From Pseudomonas citrullilanati (lineage in GTDB: Bacteria > Pseudomonadota > Gammaproteobacteria > Pseudomonadales > Pseudomonadaceae), in NCBI RefSeq assembly GCF_030580855.1, contig NZ_JAUQOP010000007.1:62001-126000 (forward strand): a DNA stretch of 64,000 nt. The letters run 5' to 3'. Positions 1 to 11,426 of the stretch are shown piece after piece. The translations under genes and the position numbers were made by a program. Under the pieces are notes generated by a model. That model saw only the letters and a program-made list of their open reading frames with translations, had not been told where the DNA came from and did not search any database. Positions within the stretch are counted from its first letter, which is position 1. Every line of letters starts with the position of its first letter.

Positions 1-380
1 ATCACCAGGTCCACCGGTGACAGCGGGTTGATTCGCTGGGGATCGCCGCCGGCCTTTTCCACGGCGGCACGCATGGCGGCCAGGTCGACCACCGCCGGGA
101 CGCCGGTGAAGTCTTGCATCAGTACCCGGGCCGGACGGTATTGGATCTCGCGGTCGGAGCGCCGGTCCTTGAGCCACCCGGCCACGGCCTTGAGGTCGGC
201 CCCGGTGACGGTTTTTTCATCTTCCCAGCGCAGCAGGTTCTCCAGCAGCACTTTCAGGGACATGGGCAGCTTGTCCAGGTCGCCCAGGCTGCGGGCAGCG
301 TCCGGGAGACTGAAATAGTGGTAGGTCCTGGCGTCGACTTGCAGTGTTTTAAGGGTCTTCAGGCTATCGAGGGACGGCAT
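1..380 (-). CDS. acnA: Aconitate hydratase AcnA, N-terminal part (runs off the window edge)
   Basis: Only the first 126 codons are present; the gene continues leftward out of the window. Read leftward from the ATG at 378-380, the protein begins MPSLDSLKTLKTL and includes the segments YHYFSLPDAA, LPMSLKVLLENLLR and VLMQDFTGVPAVVDLAAMR, which are typical of the start of the AcnA/IRP-type aconitase. The enzyme interconverts citrate and isocitrate in the cytoplasmic TCA cycle using a [4Fe-4S] cluster; the cluster cysteines lie outside the window. A strong ribosome site (AAAGGAGT) precedes the start. The gene is divergent from rlmM with about 170 bp between them. AcnA is preferred over AcnB because of the opening sequence. 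Confidence 0.93.
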   Translation of the reverse strand, partial: MPSLDSLKTLKTLQVDARTYHYFSLPDAARSLGDLDKLPMSLKVLLENLLRWEDEKTVTGADLKAVAGWLKDRRSDREIQYRPARVLMQDFTGVPAVVDLAAMRAAVEKAGGDPQRINPLSPVDLV

Positions 381-553
381 TGAAATCACTCCTTTGAGTC
401 CGCACGGCTACGGACTGACGGGGACGGACAGAGCCTTTAACCTAGCTCTGTTTCGAGCGTATGACTAATCACTGGACTCTATGGACAGGTTCGGGGTTCC
501 GAAGTCCGCTATCATGCGCCGGTTTTCGTGACAGGCTTTGCTACGGAGTTTCA

Positions 554-1642
554 ATGAACACGCTTTTCATGCACTGCCGGCCCGGCTTCGAGGGCGAGGT
601 CTGCTCCGAGATCGCCGAACACGCGGCCCGGCTCAACGTGGCCGGCTACGCCAAGGCCAAGCCGGCCAGCGCCTGTGCCGAATTTGTCTGCACCGAAGAG
701 GACGGCGCCGAACGGCTGATGCGCGGCCAGCGGTTCGCCGAACTGATTTTCCCGCGCCAATGGGCCCGCGGCACCTTCATCGAGTTGCCGGAAACCGACC
801 GCATCAGCGTCATCCTGGCGCACATGGCGCAGTTCCCGGCCTGTGGCAGCCTGTGGCTGGAGGTGCTGGACACCAACGATGGCAAGGAACTGTCGAACTT
901 CTGCAGGAAATTCGAAGGCCCGTTGCGCAAGGCGTTGGCCGCCGCCGGCAAGCTGGTGCAAGACCCGCACAAGCCGCGCCTGCTGCTGACCTTCAAGAGC
1001 GGCCGCGAAGTGTTCCTGGGGTTGGCCCCGGCCGACAATTCGGCGATGTGGCCGATGGGCATCCCGCGCCTGAAGTTCCCCCGGGAAGCGCCCAGCCGTT
1101 CGACCCTCAAGCTCGAAGAGGCCTGGCACCATTTCATTCCTCGCGAGGAGTGGGACGAGCGCCTGCACAGCGACATGACCGGGGTGGACCTGGGCGCGGC
1201 GCCAGGCGGCTGGACCTGGCAACTGGTCAACCGGGGCATGCTCGTCACGGCCATCGACAACGGGCCGATGGCCGAGAGCCTGATGGACACCGGCCTGGTG
1301 CAGCACCTGATGGCGGACGGCTTCACCTTCAAGCCCAGGCAGCCGGTGGACTGGATGGTCTGCGACATCGTCGAGAAACCGGCGCGCAACGCAGCGATGC
1401 TGGAGGAGTGGATCGGCGAGGGGCATTGTCGCGAGGCGGTGGTCAACCTCAAGTTGCCGATGAAACAGCGCTATACCGAAGTGAAGCGCCTGCTTGAACG
1501 TATCGCCGACGGATTCAAGGCTCGGGGGATCACAGTCGAGATCGGTTGCAAGCAGCTGTACCACGACCGCGAGGAAGTGACGTGCCATCTGCGGCGGTTG
1601 GACACGAAAAAGCCCCGTGGGAGCAAAGCTTGCTCGCGATGA
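554..1642 (+). CDS. rlmM: 23S rRNA 2'-O-ribose methyltransferase RlmM
   Basis: 362 residues. RlmM methylates the 2'-OH of C2498 in 23S rRNA with S-adenosylmethionine. The N-terminal third (MNTLFMHCRPGFEGEVCSEI) resembles the THUMP-like region, and the Rossmann SAM-binding loop DLGAAPGGW lies at about residues 212-220, followed by the RrmJ-like core with VVNLKLPMK near residue 300. The ATG at 554 is chosen over an in-frame upstream ATG at 461 because GGAG lies at 545-548 and homology starts there. The 3' end is odd: the last eight codons (RGSKACSR) and the stop lie inside a REP element starting at 1617, so the C-terminus was probably rewritten by REP insertion. The protein should still fold, as the change follows the catalytic domain. 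Confidence 0.95.
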   Translation: MNTLFMHCRPGFEGEVCSEIAEHAARLNVAGYAKAKPASACAEFVCTEEDGAERLMRGQRFAELIFPRQWARGTFIELPETDRISVILAHMAQFPACGSLWLEVLDTNDGKELSNFCRKFEGPLRKALAAAGKLVQDPHKPRLLLTFKSGREVFLGLAPADNSAMWPMGIPRLKFPREAPSRSTLKLEEAWHHFIPREEWDERLHSDMTGVDLGAAPGGWTWQLVNRGMLVTAIDNGPMAESLMDTGLVQHLMADGFTFKPRQPVDWMVCDIVEKPARNAAMLEEWIGEGHCREAVVNLKLPMKQRYTEVKRLLERIADGFKARGITVEIGCKQLYHDREEVTCHLRRLDTKKPRGSKACSR

Positions 1643-1700
1643 ACGATGACGCGGTCAGGGAGACCGAGGTGCCTGCATCGCGGGCAAGCCTTGCTCCCAC
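1617..1700. repeat. REP doublet (inverted pair), overlapping the end of rlmM
   Basis: The left arm is GTGGGAGCAAAGCTTGCTCG and continues CGAT; the right arm is its imperfect inverted copy ending GCTCCCAC. The spacer contains GATGACGCGGTC. Related spacers occur in the doublets at 3546 and 37127, so these three are members of one REPIN-like subfamily. The left arm supplies the stop codon of rlmM (TGA, 1640-1642). Confidence 0.9.
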
Positions 1701-1787
1701 AGTCTTGCTCCGACATGTTTGCTGCCCCACAGACTTTGCTCAGGACCGACATTGCGCGACAATGCCGGCCAGTTCCAGGAGTAGAAC

Positions 1788-2039
1788 ATGAGTGAAATGA
1801 ACGACACGCCGGTCGACGGCACGCTGGATGCCACCGGCCTCAATTGCCCCGAGCCGGTGATGATGCTGCACCAGCACATCCGCGACCTGGCGCCCGGCGG
1901 GCTGCTGAAAGTCATCGCCACCGATCCCTCGACGCGCCGCGACATCCCTAAGTTCTGTGTGTTTCTCGACCACGAGCTGGTGGGCCAAGACGAAGTGGAC
2001 GGCACCTACCGCTACTGGATCCGCAAGAAACTCGCCTAA
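1788..2039 (+). CDS. tusA: Sulfurtransferase TusA
   Basis: 83 residues, normal for the family. TusA carries persulfide sulfur from cysteine desulfurase towards 2-thiouridine formation on tRNA wobble positions and other sulfur-transfer routes in the cytoplasm. The diagnostic motif [14 protein letters not shown] is at residues 13-26, with Cys20 as the persulfide-carrying residue. The C-terminus ends [10 protein letters not shown], as in close homologues. The stop codon (2037-2039) overlaps that of the convergent MATE gene (2036-2038). The gene follows the REP element behind rlmM, so it probably has its own promoter in 1701-1787. Confidence 0.95.
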   Translation: MSEMNDTPVDGTLDATGLNCPEPVMMLHQHIRDLAPGGLLKVIATDPSTRRDIPKFCVFLDHELVGQDEVDGTYRYWIRKKLA

Positions 2040-3421
2040 CGACTGAGGCGAATCTGCTGGCGCGCACTGCGGGCCAGGCGGATCGACAGCATCAGCGCCG
2101 CGCAGCTCAAGCCCACGATCAGGCCCTGCCACAAGCCGCTCGGGCCGCTGGCCGCGCCGAGCCTGTCGGTCAGGCCGAGGGCGTAGCCCACGGGCAGGCC
2201 GATGCCCCAATAGGCGAACAACGTCAGGATCATCGTCACCCGCGTGTCCTGGTAGCCGCGCAGCGCGCCCGCCGCTGTCACCTGGATCGCGTCGGAAAAC
2301 TGGAACAGCGCCGCGTAGACGATCAGCATCGATGCGACCTCGATCACCACCGGATCGGCGGTGTAGATCGCGGCGATCGGCCCGCGCAGGGCGAACATCA
2401 GGCTCGCCGACAGGCACGCATACGCCAGCGCGGTGCCCATGCCCACGCCCGCGGCGAAGCGCGCTTCACGGGGCTGGCCGCGGCCCAGTGCCTGGCCGAC
2501 CCGTACCGTCACGGCCATGCCCAAGGAATAGGGGATCATGAACACCAGGGAACTGAAGTTCAGGGCGATCTGGTGCCCGGCCACCACCGTGGCGCCGAGG
2601 CTGCCGATCAACAGCGCAATCACCGCGAAAATGCTCGACTCGGCGAATACCGCGATGCCAATCGGCAGTCCGATTCCCAGCAGGCGCTGGAGGACGGCCC
2701 ATTGTGGCCAGTCGAAACGGCTGAACACGCGGCTCGACTGGTAGGCCGGCGCCCACCGGGCCCAACCGGCCATGCCCAGGGCCATGAACCACATCACGAT
2801 GGCCGTGGCCCAGCCGCAACCGACGCCGCCCATGGCCGGCACGCCCAGGTGCCCGTAGATGAAGATGTAGTTGAGCGGAATGTTCAGGGCCAGCCCGCAC
2901 AACCCCAGCACCATCGCCGGCCGGGTACGTCCCAGGCCGTCGCTGAAGCAGCGCAGCACGTGGTACAGCGCCACCGCCGGCAGGCCGGTGCCGATGCCAC
3001 GCAGGTATTCCATGCACGGGCCGATCAATTCGGGATCGACCTTCATGATGTGCAGGATCGGTTCGGCGCTGAACAGCGCCAGCGTGGCGATCAACCCCAC
3101 CGCCAGCGCCAGCCACAGGGCCTGGCGCACCAGCGGGCCGATTTCGTGAAATGTGCCGGCGCCGAAGCGCTGGGCGACTTTCGGGGTGGTGGCCAGCAAC
3201 GTACCGGTCATCAACAGGAACACCGGCACCCAGATCGAATTGCCCAGCGCCACCGCCGCCAGGTCCCGGGGGCCGACGCGGCCGGCCATCACCGCATCGA
3301 CGAAGCCCATGGCAGTGGTCGCCAGTTGCGCCACCATGATCGGCACGGCCAGGGCCAGCAGCGTCTTGAACTCCAGGCGGACCCGGGCAGGGCGGGAGAG
3401 GAGGGGCGGTGTGTTGATCAC
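2036..3421 (-). CDS. norM: MATE family multidrug efflux transporter (NorM/PmpM-like)
   Basis: About 461 residues with roughly 12 hydrophobic segments. The protein is a Na+- or H+-driven exporter of cationic drugs in the inner membrane. The first half has the typical [19 protein letters not shown] and [19 protein letters not shown] segments, and the second half repeats the fold from about residue 230 ([20 protein letters not shown]). An open frame extends to 3631 through the REP element, but homology starts near [20 protein letters not shown], so a GTG start at 3421 is chosen; a second GTG at 3430 is possible. The 3' end overlaps the tusA stop by 3 bp in convergent arrangement. The substrate cannot be read from sequence. 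Confidence 0.9.
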   Translation of the reverse strand: MINTPPLLSRPARVRLEFKTLLALAVPIMVAQLATTAMGFVDAVMAGRVGPRDLAAVALGNSIWVPVFLLMTGTLLATTPKVAQRFGAGTFHEIGPLVRQALWLALAVGLIATLALFSAEPILHIMKVDPELIGPCMEYLRGIGTGLPAVALYHVLRCFSDGLGRTRPAMVLGLCGLALNIPLNYIFIYGHLGVPAMGGVGCGWATAIVMWFMALGMAGWARWAPAYQSSRVFSRFDWPQWAVLQRLLGIGLPIGIAVFAESSIFAVIALLIGSLGATVVAGHQIALNFSSLVFMIPYSLGMAVTVRVGQALGRGQPREARFAAGVGMGTALAYACLSASLMFALRGPIAAIYTADPVVIEVASMLIVYAALFQFSDAIQVTAAGALRGYQDTRVTMILTLFAYWGIGLPVGYALGLTDRLGAASGPSGLWQGLIVGLSCAALMLSIRLARSARQQIRLSR

Positions 3422-3545
3422 AGGTTTCACAGGCGAAGCGTCCGAAAGAATAAGCGCAAGGCGGCGAATTCTACGCCTTGACGCACTGGTCAGGAAAAAA
3501 CCTGTGTTGGGGATTTGTAATCGCTTTTTCAATTTCCGAGCACCT

Positions 3546-3652
3546 GTGGGAGCAAGGCTTGCCCGCGACGAAGATGATGCGGTCTCCCTAGGAACCGAGG
3601 TGCTTGCATCGCGAGCAAGCTTTGCTCCCACATAAATCCCCTCGCCACAACA
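3546..3652. repeat. REP doublet plus a fragment of a second repeat family
   Basis: The inverted pair GTGGGAGCAAGGCTTGCC...GCAAGCTTTGCTCCCAC occupies 3546-3631. It is followed directly by AAATCCCCTCGCCACA (3635-3650), which is the outer arm of the unrelated repeat found intact at 44616-44747. It fills most of the space between the MATE gene and pdxB. Confidence 0.85.
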
Positions 3653-3723
3653 TCATTCGCTTCGGTTAATGCACAGGTCCAACGGAACGCCTACACTGCC
3701 CACCCCGCCAAAGGAGCCCTGCC

Positions 3724-4866
3724 ATGCTGATCGTCGCCGACGAAAACATCCCCCTGCTCGATGCCTTTTTCCATGGTTTCGGTGAAATCCGCCGTGTGGC
3801 CGGACGGAGTATCGATCGGGCGATGGTCGAGCAGGCCGATGTATTGCTGGTGCGCTCGGTCAGCCAGGTCAATCGGGCGTTGCTGGAAGGCAGCAAGGTG
3901 CGCTTCGTGGGCACTTGCACCATCGGCACCGATCACTTGGACCTGGACTATTTCGCCGAAGCCGGGATCCGCTGGGCCAGTGCCCCGGGTTGCAACGCCC
4001 GGGGTGTCGTGGATTACGTGCTGGGCAGTCTCATGACCCTGGCTGAAATAGAGGGCGCGGACCTCGGGCAACGGACGTTCGGCGTGGTCGGCGCAGGCCA
4101 GGTGGGCGGGCGCCTGATCGAGGTGCTCAAGGGGCTTGGCTGGGCCGTGAAGGTCTGCGATCCGCCGCGCCAGGCCGCCGAGGGGGGCGACTACGTCAGC
4201 CTGGAGCAGATCATCGAGCAATGCGACGTCATCAGCCTGCACACGCCGCTGACCCGCGACGGCGAACAACCGACCTGGCACCTCTTCGACGCGGAGCGTT
4301 TGAACCGGCTCAAGCCCGGGACCTGGCTGATCAATGCGGCCCGTGGGCCGGTGATCGACAATGCGGCGTTGCGCCAGGTGCTGCTGGAGCGCGAAGACCT
4401 GCAAGCGGTGCTGGACGTCTGGGAGCAGGAGCCGACCGTGGACGTGGACCTGGCCGACCTGTGTGTCATCGCCACCCCGCACATCGCCGGCTACAGCCTC
4501 GATGGTCGCCAGCGCGGCACCGCGCAGATCTACGAAGCCTTGTGCGATTTCCTGCAACAGCCGGTTGAAGTCAGCCTCGGCGACCTGTTGCCTCGGCCCT
4601 GGCTCGGCGGCCTCACCCTGGACGCCGCCACCGACCCGGCGTGGGCATTGGCCGCGCTGTGCCGTGGCGTGTACGACCCGCGCCGCGACGATGCGGACTT
4701 TCGCCGCAGCCTGGTGGGCACTGCCAGCGAGCAGCGCAGTGCCTTCGATGCGTTGCGCAAGCACTACCCGCCACGCCGGGAGATCGACAGCCTGAAGGTT
4801 CGTATCGACGGGCCGTCGCCGGTCTTGCACCAGATCGTCACGGCGCTGGGTGCTAGTGTCCTTTAA
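3724..4866 (+). CDS. pdxB: Erythronate-4-phosphate dehydrogenase PdxB
   Basis: 380 residues, the usual length. It oxidises 4-phospho-erythronate in the DXP-dependent pyridoxal phosphate pathway. The protein belongs to the D-2-hydroxyacid dehydrogenases: the NAD-binding loop [11 protein letters not shown] is at about residues 120-130, followed by the active-site segments [20 protein letters not shown] and [12 protein letters not shown] (Arg, Glu and His of the catalytic triad). The C-terminal 90 residues match the PdxB dimerisation domain. AAAGGAG lies just before the ATG at 3724. The gene stands alone, with a REP element upstream and an oppositely oriented gene downstream. Confidence 0.96.
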   Translation: MLIVADENIPLLDAFFHGFGEIRRVAGRSIDRAMVEQADVLLVRSVSQVNRALLEGSKVRFVGTCTIGTDHLDLDYFAEAGIRWASAPGCNARGVVDYVLGSLMTLAEIEGADLGQRTFGVVGAGQVGGRLIEVLKGLGWAVKVCDPPRQAAEGGDYVSLEQIIEQCDVISLHTPLTRDGEQPTWHLFDAERLNRLKPGTWLINAARGPVIDNAALRQVLLEREDLQAVLDVWEQEPTVDVDLADLCVIATPHIAGYSLDGRQRGTAQIYEALCDFLQQPVEVSLGDLLPRPWLGGLTLDAATDPAWALAALCRGVYDPRRDDADFRRSLVGTASEQRSAFDALRKHYPPRREIDSLKVRIDGPSPVLHQIVTALGASVL

Positions 4867-4905
4867 AGGCGGCGCGCTCCCAGTCGTCTGCAAAAATCGG
4901 CAGGC

Positions 4906-4933
4906 ACAAAAAACCCGACACGAGGGTCGGGTT
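4906..4933 (-). terminator. Rho-independent terminator for the leftward small gene
   Basis: Stem AACCCGAC (4912-4919) pairs with GTCGGGTT (4926-4933) around a 6-nt loop. On the minus strand the stem is followed by a run of T (complement of 4907-4914). It lies 20 bp past the stop of the gene at 4953 and could also help end pdxB transcripts. Confidence 0.8.
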
Positions 4934-4952
4934 CAGGCGAAGACGGGCTGTA

Positions 4953-5132
4953 TCACTTTTGTTCGGCAGGCTTGACCAGTCGTTTTTCCAGCTCGCTGCA
5001 AGCCTTCTGGATCATGTCCTCGGTGATCGGAACTTCGCGCCCTTGGGCATCGATGAACGAACAGCCCAGGGACTGGTCCGGTTGCGTGCGGATTACTTGG
5101 ATCTTGTCGTCGCTGCTGTATTGCAAGGACAT
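4953..5132 (-). CDS. Small conserved protein of unknown function
   Basis: 59 residues, beginning MSLQYSSDDKIQVIRTQPDQ. The ATG at 5132 is chosen because GAGGAGA lies seven bases upstream; the in-frame ATG at 5147 has no such site. The protein is soluble, with no signal peptide or membrane segment. The middle part resembles a short beta-rich domain (SLGCSFIDAQGREVPIT), followed by a charged helix (EDMIQKACSELEKRLVKPAE). I do not recognise a named family. The gene is followed by its own terminator, which supports it being expressed. The function is unknown. Confidence 0.75.
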   Translation of the reverse strand: MSLQYSSDDKIQVIRTQPDQSLGCSFIDAQGREVPITEDMIQKACSELEKRLVKPAEQK

Positions 5133-5384
5133 GGCCTGTCTCCTCATCAGGTTGTGTGCCTACTGTAATGTCGCCAGGTGACCGAGCCATGACACTCCTT
5201 GTGGGTCCATGGCGACCCCTGTACTCAACCAGAAACACTGTCGCGTTTCCAGCCAGACTTTAGACCGATAACATCTAGCCGCTAGTCGTTGCGGTCATAT
5301 TCAAGCGGACTCATTCTGATTCAACTTGGTTCCGTTGCGTTTCGGTGCCGTTGGCGGCTCTTTTCCCTTTATCGGACGTTTCTG

Positions 5385-7154
<1,770 letters not shown>

Positions 7155-7178
7155 GCTCGTGGCCCACTGAAACCCAAT

Positions 7179-7260
7179 GTGGGAACGAGCCTGCTCGCGA
7201 TAGCGGTGTGACATTCGGCGTCAATGTTGCGGGCCTGCCGCCATCGCGAGCAGGTTCCCA
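7179..7260. repeat. REP doublet (GTGGGAACGAGCCTGCTCGC variant)
   Basis: An inverted pair: the left arm GTGGGAACGAGCCTGCTCGC continues GATAGC, and the right arm is GCCATCGCGAGCAGGTTCCCA. It sits between the ABC exporter stop and the shared terminator before slt. Confidence 0.85.
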
Positions 7261-7281
7261 AACAAGGGCCAGCAACCGGCC

Positions 7282-7317
7282 AAAAAAATGCCCGCATCTT
7301 CCAGTGCGGGCATTTTT
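7282..7317. terminator. Bidirectional rho-independent terminator
   Basis: The stem AAAAATGCCCGCA pairs with TGCGGGCATTTTT around an 8-nt loop. A-run and T-run flank it on both sides, so it can stop both the rightward ABC exporter and the leftward slt transcripts. Confidence 0.9.
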
Positions 7318-7345
7318 CTGCTCAGGCGCAGCTGTCGGCTAACAC

Positions 7346-9274
7346 TCACTGGTCATCGAAGTACCGCTCATGCCAGTCCACCAGTGGTTGCGGCGAGTTG
7401 AGTTTCTGGCCGTAGATCACCGAGTAGGACAACACGTTCTGCACGTATTGGCGGGTTTCGTCGAAGGGGATGCTTTCCACCCACACATCGAAGCTCAAGT
7501 GGTCGGCGCCCCGCAGCCATTGGCGGACACGACCCGGGCCGGCGTTGTAGGCCGCCGAGGCCAGGACGCGGTTGCCGTTGAACTGGCTGTGGACCTGGCT
7601 CAGGTAGGCGGCGCCCAGCTGGATGTTCTTGTCCGGGTTCAGCACTTGCTGTGGCGAGGCCAGGGGAATGCTGAACTTGCGCGCGGTTTCCTTGGCCGTG
7701 CCGGGCATCAATTGCATCAGGCCGGCGGCGCCGACGCCGGAGCGGGCGTCGTCCATGAAGGCGCTTTCCTGGCGGGTGATCGCGAACACCCAGCTCGAAT
7801 GCAGGCCCCGGACCTTGGCTTCGCGCACCAGGGTGTCGCGGTGGGCCATCGGGAAGCGGATGTCCAGGTCGTCCCAGTACTTGGCCTGGCTGATGGTGCG
7901 GATCGCCGGGAAATACCACTTCAGGTCGTAGGCCAGCTTGGCCTGGGCGACCATCTCGTCGCGGTTGAAGTGACGGCTGACGTGATACCACTCGCGGCGC
8001 CCATCGACGATGTCGCCACGGGCGTGGAACTCCAGCGCACGGCGTACGCCCGGCGTATTGCGCACTTTGTTGATCAACGCCTGGCTCATCACCAGGGGCT
8101 TGTTGACCAGTGAGTATGGCGACTGGGAGCGGTCGGCGGCCAGGAAACCGTAGAAGTCCCGCTCACGGGCCAGGTGCTTGTAGAGCGCCAGCGCCTCGGG
8201 GTTTTGCGGTTGGGCCAGTTCGAGGGTGCGAGCTTGCCAGTAACGCCAGCGGTTGGTGCTGGCCAGCGACTCGGGCAAGCGGCGCGTCAATTGGTAGGCG
8301 TCGTCCCAGCGAGCCAGGCGCAGCAGCAGGCGCAGGCGCCATTCGGAAACGGTGTCGTCCCGCAGTTCCGGGTCGTATTGGGTCATGACGTCCAGGGCGC
8401 GACTGTCGAAGCGCTTGGCCAGGGTCAGGCCGATTTCCCGGGCGATCGCGACTTTTTCATCCCGGGAAAAGCGCATGGTGCTGGCGTAGCCGTCCAGCAG
8501 CGCCATGGCCTTGTCCGGGTCCTGGCGGGCCAGGCGACGCAGGCCGAGGCTGACGATGTCGGACATCGGCTCATCGGCCGGCAGGAAGCGCGACGGCTGG
8601 TTGAGCAGTTCGGGTTTCTGCGCCACGTCCACCAACAGCTTGCCACGGGGGGCGAGGGTGGTCAGGCCGTTGACCAGGCTGTTGGCCAAGGGGTAATTGC
8701 GCGCCTGGGCGGCGAGCTTGGCGCGCTCCCAGCGCTTCTGTTCGGTCAACTGGCCCTGGGCGGCCCACAGGCCGAACAAGGTGTCGCAGGCGTCGGGCTG
8801 GGATTTGCCGGTGAGCCAGAGCTTTTCGGTGTTGGCGTAGCCCTCGGCCTTCAGGCCGTGGTTGAGCTGGTATTGCGCGTTGAGGCAGTCCAGTTCGGTG
8901 AAGTTCAGCTTGGGGTCGTAGTACTTGACGAACGTGTCCCAGTCGCCGCGCTCGGCCAGCCAGCGCAACCAGCGCAGCTTCATCCAGTTGGCCTGGGGCA
9001 GGTCGCCGTGTTCGGCGAGGAACTTCTCGATCTCGGCGTTGCTGGCGCTCTTGAGGCGAGCGGTTAGTTCGTCATAAGCCAGATACGGTTCCAGCGGATA
9101 GTCGCGCAGGGCCTGGCTATAGCGGAAATAGGGACCGGAATCGCCCTTGGCCAAGGCGCGCTTGGCCTCATCGTAGTACTGGCGCTGGGTGGAGATATCC
9201 ACGGCCTGGGCGGATTGAACGGCAGTGGCACACACGAATAGACACGATAAAACACTGAGAAGGCGACTGCGCAT
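7346..9274 (-). CDS. slt: Soluble lytic murein transglycosylase Slt
   Basis: 642 residues. The periplasmic enzyme cleaves the MurNAc-GlcNAc bond of peptidoglycan to form 1,6-anhydro ends, feeding muropeptide recycling. The signal peptide (MRSRLLSVLSCLFVCATA to cleavage at SAQA-VD) is followed by a long alpha-helical superhelix of about 450 residues and a C-terminal lysozyme-like domain: the catalytic Glu503 lies in ITRQESAFM, followed by GVGAAGLMQLMPGTA and NRVLASAAYNAGPGR. The start at 9274 is chosen for the signal peptide; the open frame extends to 9298. The gene is divergent from uup. NagZ at 22.8 kb acts later in the same recycling route. Confidence 0.95.
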   Translation of the reverse strand: MRSRLLSVLSCLFVCATAVQSAQAVDISTQRQYYDEAKRALAKGDSGPYFRYSQALRDYPLEPYLAYDELTARLKSASNAEIEKFLAEHGDLPQANWMKLRWLRWLAERGDWDTFVKYYDPKLNFTELDCLNAQYQLNHGLKAEGYANTEKLWLTGKSQPDACDTLFGLWAAQGQLTEQKRWERAKLAAQARNYPLANSLVNGLTTLAPRGKLLVDVAQKPELLNQPSRFLPADEPMSDIVSLGLRRLARQDPDKAMALLDGYASTMRFSRDEKVAIAREIGLTLAKRFDSRALDVMTQYDPELRDDTVSEWRLRLLLRLARWDDAYQLTRRLPESLASTNRWRYWQARTLELAQPQNPEALALYKHLARERDFYGFLAADRSQSPYSLVNKPLVMSQALINKVRNTPGVRRALEFHARGDIVDGRREWYHVSRHFNRDEMVAQAKLAYDLKWYFPAIRTISQAKYWDDLDIRFPMAHRDTLVREAKVRGLHSSWVFAITRQESAFMDDARSGVGAAGLMQLMPGTAKETARKFSIPLASPQQVLNPDKNIQLGAAYLSQVHSQFNGNRVLASAAYNAGPGRVRQWLRGADHLSFDVWVESIPFDETRQYVQNVLSYSVIYGQKLNSPQPLVDWHERYFDDQ

Positions 9275-9498
9275 GAGACATCCGGGCAGAAAAAACATGA
9301 CAAGCCCAGGGGTGAGCCCGGGGTAACTGCTTGTAGCTTAGCCTTTTGCCAGCAACGGGCGAAAGCTTTGCGGGGCCGTCGGTATAAGTTCGCAACATTT
9401 GCACGGCATAACCGCGAAAGAGCGCCTTGGCAACGAAATTGGCGGCCCTCGCCGGGCGCTTCTCAGGTAGAATGCGCGCCCGGTTTTTGGAGAAGCTC

Positions 9499-11418
9499 AT
9501 GACCCTGCTCAAATTCAGCGATGTGTCCCTTGCTTTCGGCGCCATGCCGTTGTTGGACAAGGTGTCCTGGCAGATCGCCCGTGGTGAGCGGGTGTGCATC
9601 ATCGGCCGCAACGGCACTGGCAAGTCCAGCATGATGAAGCTGGTCAAGGGCGATCAGAAGCCCGATGACGGGTCGGTCTGGCGCGCGCCGGGCCTGAAGA
9701 TCGGCGAATTGCCGCAGGAATTGCCGGTAGCCGACGAGCGGACTGTGTTCGACGTGGTCTCGGAAGGCCTCGACGGTGTCGGCGCGCTGTTGGCCGAATA
9801 TCACCACTTGAGCCAGAACATCGTCACCGATGCCGACCTGGATAAGCTGATGCATGTCCAGCAAGACCTCGAAGCCCGTGACGGCTGGCGCCTGCAACAA
9901 TTGGTCGACAGCACCCTGAGTCGCCTGCAGCTGCCCGCTGACAAGACCCTCGCCGAATTGTCCGGCGGCTGGCGTCGTCGCGTCCTGCTGGCCCAGGCCC
10001 TGGTGTCCGAGCCCGACCTGCTGTTGCTGGACGAACCCACCAACCACCTGGACATCGGCGCCATCGCCTGGCTGGAAGAAGCCCTGAAGGACTTCCAGGG
10101 CGCGGTGCTGTTCATCACCCACGACCGTTCCTTCCTGCAAAACCTGGCCACCCGCATCCTTGAGCTGGACCGTGGCGGCCTGATCGACTGGAATGGTGAC
10201 TACGCCAGTTTCCTGGTGCACAAGGAAGCGGTGCTGGCGGCGGAAGAAACCGCCAATGCCCTGTTCGACAAGCGCCTGGCCCAGGAAGAAGTCTGGATCC
10301 GCCAGGGCATCAAGGCCCGTCGTACCCGTAACGAAGGCCGCGTGCGCGCCCTCAAGGCCCTGCGCGTCGAGCGCAGCGAACGCCGCGAGCGTACCGGCAA
10401 GGCCAATATCCAGCTGGAGACGGCAGAGAAATCCGGCAAGCAGGTGATGGTGCTGGAGAACGTCAGCTTCGCCCATCCCGGCGGTCCGTTCCTGGTCAAG
10501 GATTTCTCCATGGTCCTGCAGCGTGGCGACCGCATCGGCCTGCTGGGCGCCAACGGCACCGGCAAGACCACCCTGCTCAAGCTGATGCTGGGTGGCCTGG
10601 TCCCGAGCAGCGGCAAGGTGGAAGAGGGCACCAAGATCGACGTGGCCTATTTCGACCAGTTGCGCCATCAACTGGACCTGGAAAAGACCGTGATCGACAA
10701 CGTCGCCGAAGGCCGCGACTTCATCGAGATCGATGGCCAGAGCCGCCACGTGTTGAGCTACCTCGGCGACTTCCTGTTCAGCCCGCAGCGTGCCCGCACG
10801 CCGGTCAAGGCACTGTCTGGCGGTGAGCGTGCCCGTCTGCTGCTGGCGAAGTTGTTCAGCAAGCCGGCGAACCTGCTGGTGCTCGACGAACCTACCAACG
10901 ACCTGGACGTGGAAACCCTGGAGCTGCTGGAAGAAGTGTTGCTGACCTTCAACGGCACCGTGCTGATGGTCAGCCACGACCGGGCGTTCCTCGACAACGT
11001 GGTCACCAGCACCCTGGTGTTCGAAGGCGAAGGCCTGGTTCGCGAATACGTCGGTGGTTACCAGGACTGGCTGCGCCAGGGCGGCTCGCCGCGTCTGCTG
11101 GGCGTGACCGAGAGCAAGTCCGGCAAGGCCGACCTGAACTCGGCCGTGGTCAAGGCCGAGCCCGCCCCGGTTGCCGCGGCTGCGGCGCCAGCCCCGGCCA
11201 AGAAGAAACTCAGCTACAAGCTGCAGCGTGAGCTGGAAGCCCTGCCAGGCGATATCGAGGCGAAGGAACAGCAGATCGCAGCGGTGGAGGCCGAAATGGC
11301 CGACGCCGGCTTCTACCAGCGACCGGCGGCCGAAACCGCCAAGGTGATCGCCCACCTGGAGCAGTTGCAGGCCGAATTGGATGCCCTGGTCGAGCGCTGG
11401 GCCGAACTGGACGCTTGA
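9499..11418 (+). CDS. uup: ABC-F ATPase Uup
   Basis: 639 residues, with two ABC ATPase domains and no membrane segments. Domain 1 has GRNGTGKSSMMK, LSGGWRRRVLLAQAL and LLLLDEPTNHLD; domain 2 has GANGTGKTTLLK, LSGGERARLLLAKL and LLVLDEPTNDLD. The linker between them is rich in Arg and Lys (RQGIKARRTRNEGRVRAL), and the C-terminal 90 residues, after an Ala/Pro-rich stretch, form the coiled-coil domain that distinguishes Uup from other ABC-F proteins (KKKLSYKLQRELEALPGDI). Uup affects ribosome function and transposon precise excision in E. coli. ATG 9499 is chosen because the homology starts MTLLKFSDVSLAFG. A terminator follows at once, so it is probably a single-gene unit. Confidence 0.95.
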   Translation: MTLLKFSDVSLAFGAMPLLDKVSWQIARGERVCIIGRNGTGKSSMMKLVKGDQKPDDGSVWRAPGLKIGELPQELPVADERTVFDVVSEGLDGVGALLAEYHHLSQNIVTDADLDKLMHVQQDLEARDGWRLQQLVDSTLSRLQLPADKTLAELSGGWRRRVLLAQALVSEPDLLLLDEPTNHLDIGAIAWLEEALKDFQGAVLFITHDRSFLQNLATRILELDRGGLIDWNGDYASFLVHKEAVLAAEETANALFDKRLAQEEVWIRQGIKARRTRNEGRVRALKALRVERSERRERTGKANIQLETAEKSGKQVMVLENVSFAHPGGPFLVKDFSMVLQRGDRIGLLGANGTGKTTLLKLMLGGLVPSSGKVEEGTKIDVAYFDQLRHQLDLEKTVIDNVAEGRDFIEIDGQSRHVLSYLGDFLFSPQRARTPVKALSGGERARLLLAKLFSKPANLLVLDEPTNDLDVETLELLEEVLLTFNGTVLMVSHDRAFLDNVVTSTLVFEGEGLVREYVGGYQDWLRQGGSPRLLGVTESKSGKADLNSAVVKAEPAPVAAAAAPAPAKKKLSYKLQRELEALPGDIEAKEQQIAAVEAEMADAGFYQRPAAETAKVIAHLEQLQAELDALVERWAELDA

Positions 11419-11426
11419 TCCGCTGC

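Noticed and set aside
3422..3631. N-terminal extension of the MATE protein
   Set aside because: It reads through a REP doublet and has no homology or ribosome site.
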